Below the pieces are notes generated by a model that was given only the letters and a program-made list of their open reading frames with translations, had not been told where the DNA came from and made no database searches. From Candidatus Parcubacteria bacterium (GTDB taxonomy: Bacteria > Patescibacteriota > Minisyncoccia > Phycocordibacterales > GCA-2747955), in assembly GCA_027024305.1 (NCBI GenBank), contig JALVSO010000043.1, positions 1 through 12,902 on the forward strand: a DNA stretch of 12,902 bases. The letters run 5' to 3'. A program made the position numbers and the translations under genes. Positions within the stretch are counted from its first letter, which is position 1. Every line of letters starts with the position of its first letter. Of this stretch, positions 12,843 through 12,902 are shown piece by piece.

Positions 12843-12902
12843 CTATTTTACTTCTATTTTGAAAGGGTCGTCTTTTGGTTCTTTTTGTTCAAAATGATGA
12901 GC
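12843..12902 (-). CDS. C-terminal end of an upstream protein (cut by window edge)
   Basis: On the minus strand 19 sense codons (HHFEQKEPKDDPFKIEVK) end in TAG. The charged, proline-containing tail resembles a protein C-terminus. It could be the end of an unrelated gene, or the front part of the broken YbaK-like gene, since both are in the same frame separated only by the TAG. Confidence 0.3.
   Translation of the reverse strand, partial: AHHFEQKEPKDDPFKIEVK

Overview
The window comes from an AT-rich, gene-dense bacterial genome that reads UGA as tryptophan. About 22 in-frame TGA codons interrupt otherwise intact genes, and where the family is well known they sit at conserved Trp positions (PGISG-W-AQ in the sugar transferase, LI-W-IDLE in oligoribonuclease, DYDL-W-IR in a family 2 glycosyltransferase, ERQG-W in RF1). 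Nearly all genes stop at TAA or TAG. The compact gene set, minimal pilus operon, short RF1 and scarce Shine-Dalgarno sites suggest a Candidate Phyla Radiation (Patescibacteria) lineage. That placement is inference; the recoding is read directly from the sequence. The well-known recoded CPR groups (Gracilibacteria, Absconditabacteria) use UGA for glycine, so Trp is notable here.

Layout. Positions 1-1400 are almost free of protein genes: a C-terminal CDS scrap, an exact 91-bp direct repeat, a MITE-like element, a tRNA 3'-end remnant with a terminator, three tandem ~138-bp units built on the 5' half of tRNA-Leu, the intact tRNA-Leu(UAA), and a structured insert bounded by a second copy of the tRNA-Leu 3' end. 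Positions 1411-3293 carry rlmH, prfA (RF1) and a small orphan gene on the minus strand. Between rlmH and prfA lies a plus-strand promoter, GC-rich spacer and terminator that look like an unannotated small RNA. Positions 3294-3902 form a second repeat-rich region with two more MITE-like elements and an inverted copy of the tRNA-Tyr 3' end; tRNA-Tyr(GUA) follows at 3903-3985.

Positions 4069-6973 form a surface-polysaccharide operon on the minus strand: a membrane polyprenyl-phosphate sugar-1-phosphate transferase followed by two family 2 glycosyltransferases. Positions 7016-9251 hold an AI-2E family transporter, engB (convergent) and orn. Positions 9248-12545 are a type IV pilus operon read on the minus strand: pilN-like, pilO-like, a small pilP-like membrane protein and the PilB assembly ATPase. 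The right edge holds a remnant resembling the C-terminal half of a YbaK-type aminoacyl-tRNA deacylase, next to two tight hairpins.

Several genes (prfA, engB, orn, pilN, pilO, the AI-2E gene) have a TATAAT/TAAAAT-like box only 6-7 nt before the ATG, which suggests leaderless transcripts. The only strong Shine-Dalgarno site precedes the orphan gene at 3293, which is also the only gene whose natural stop is UGA.
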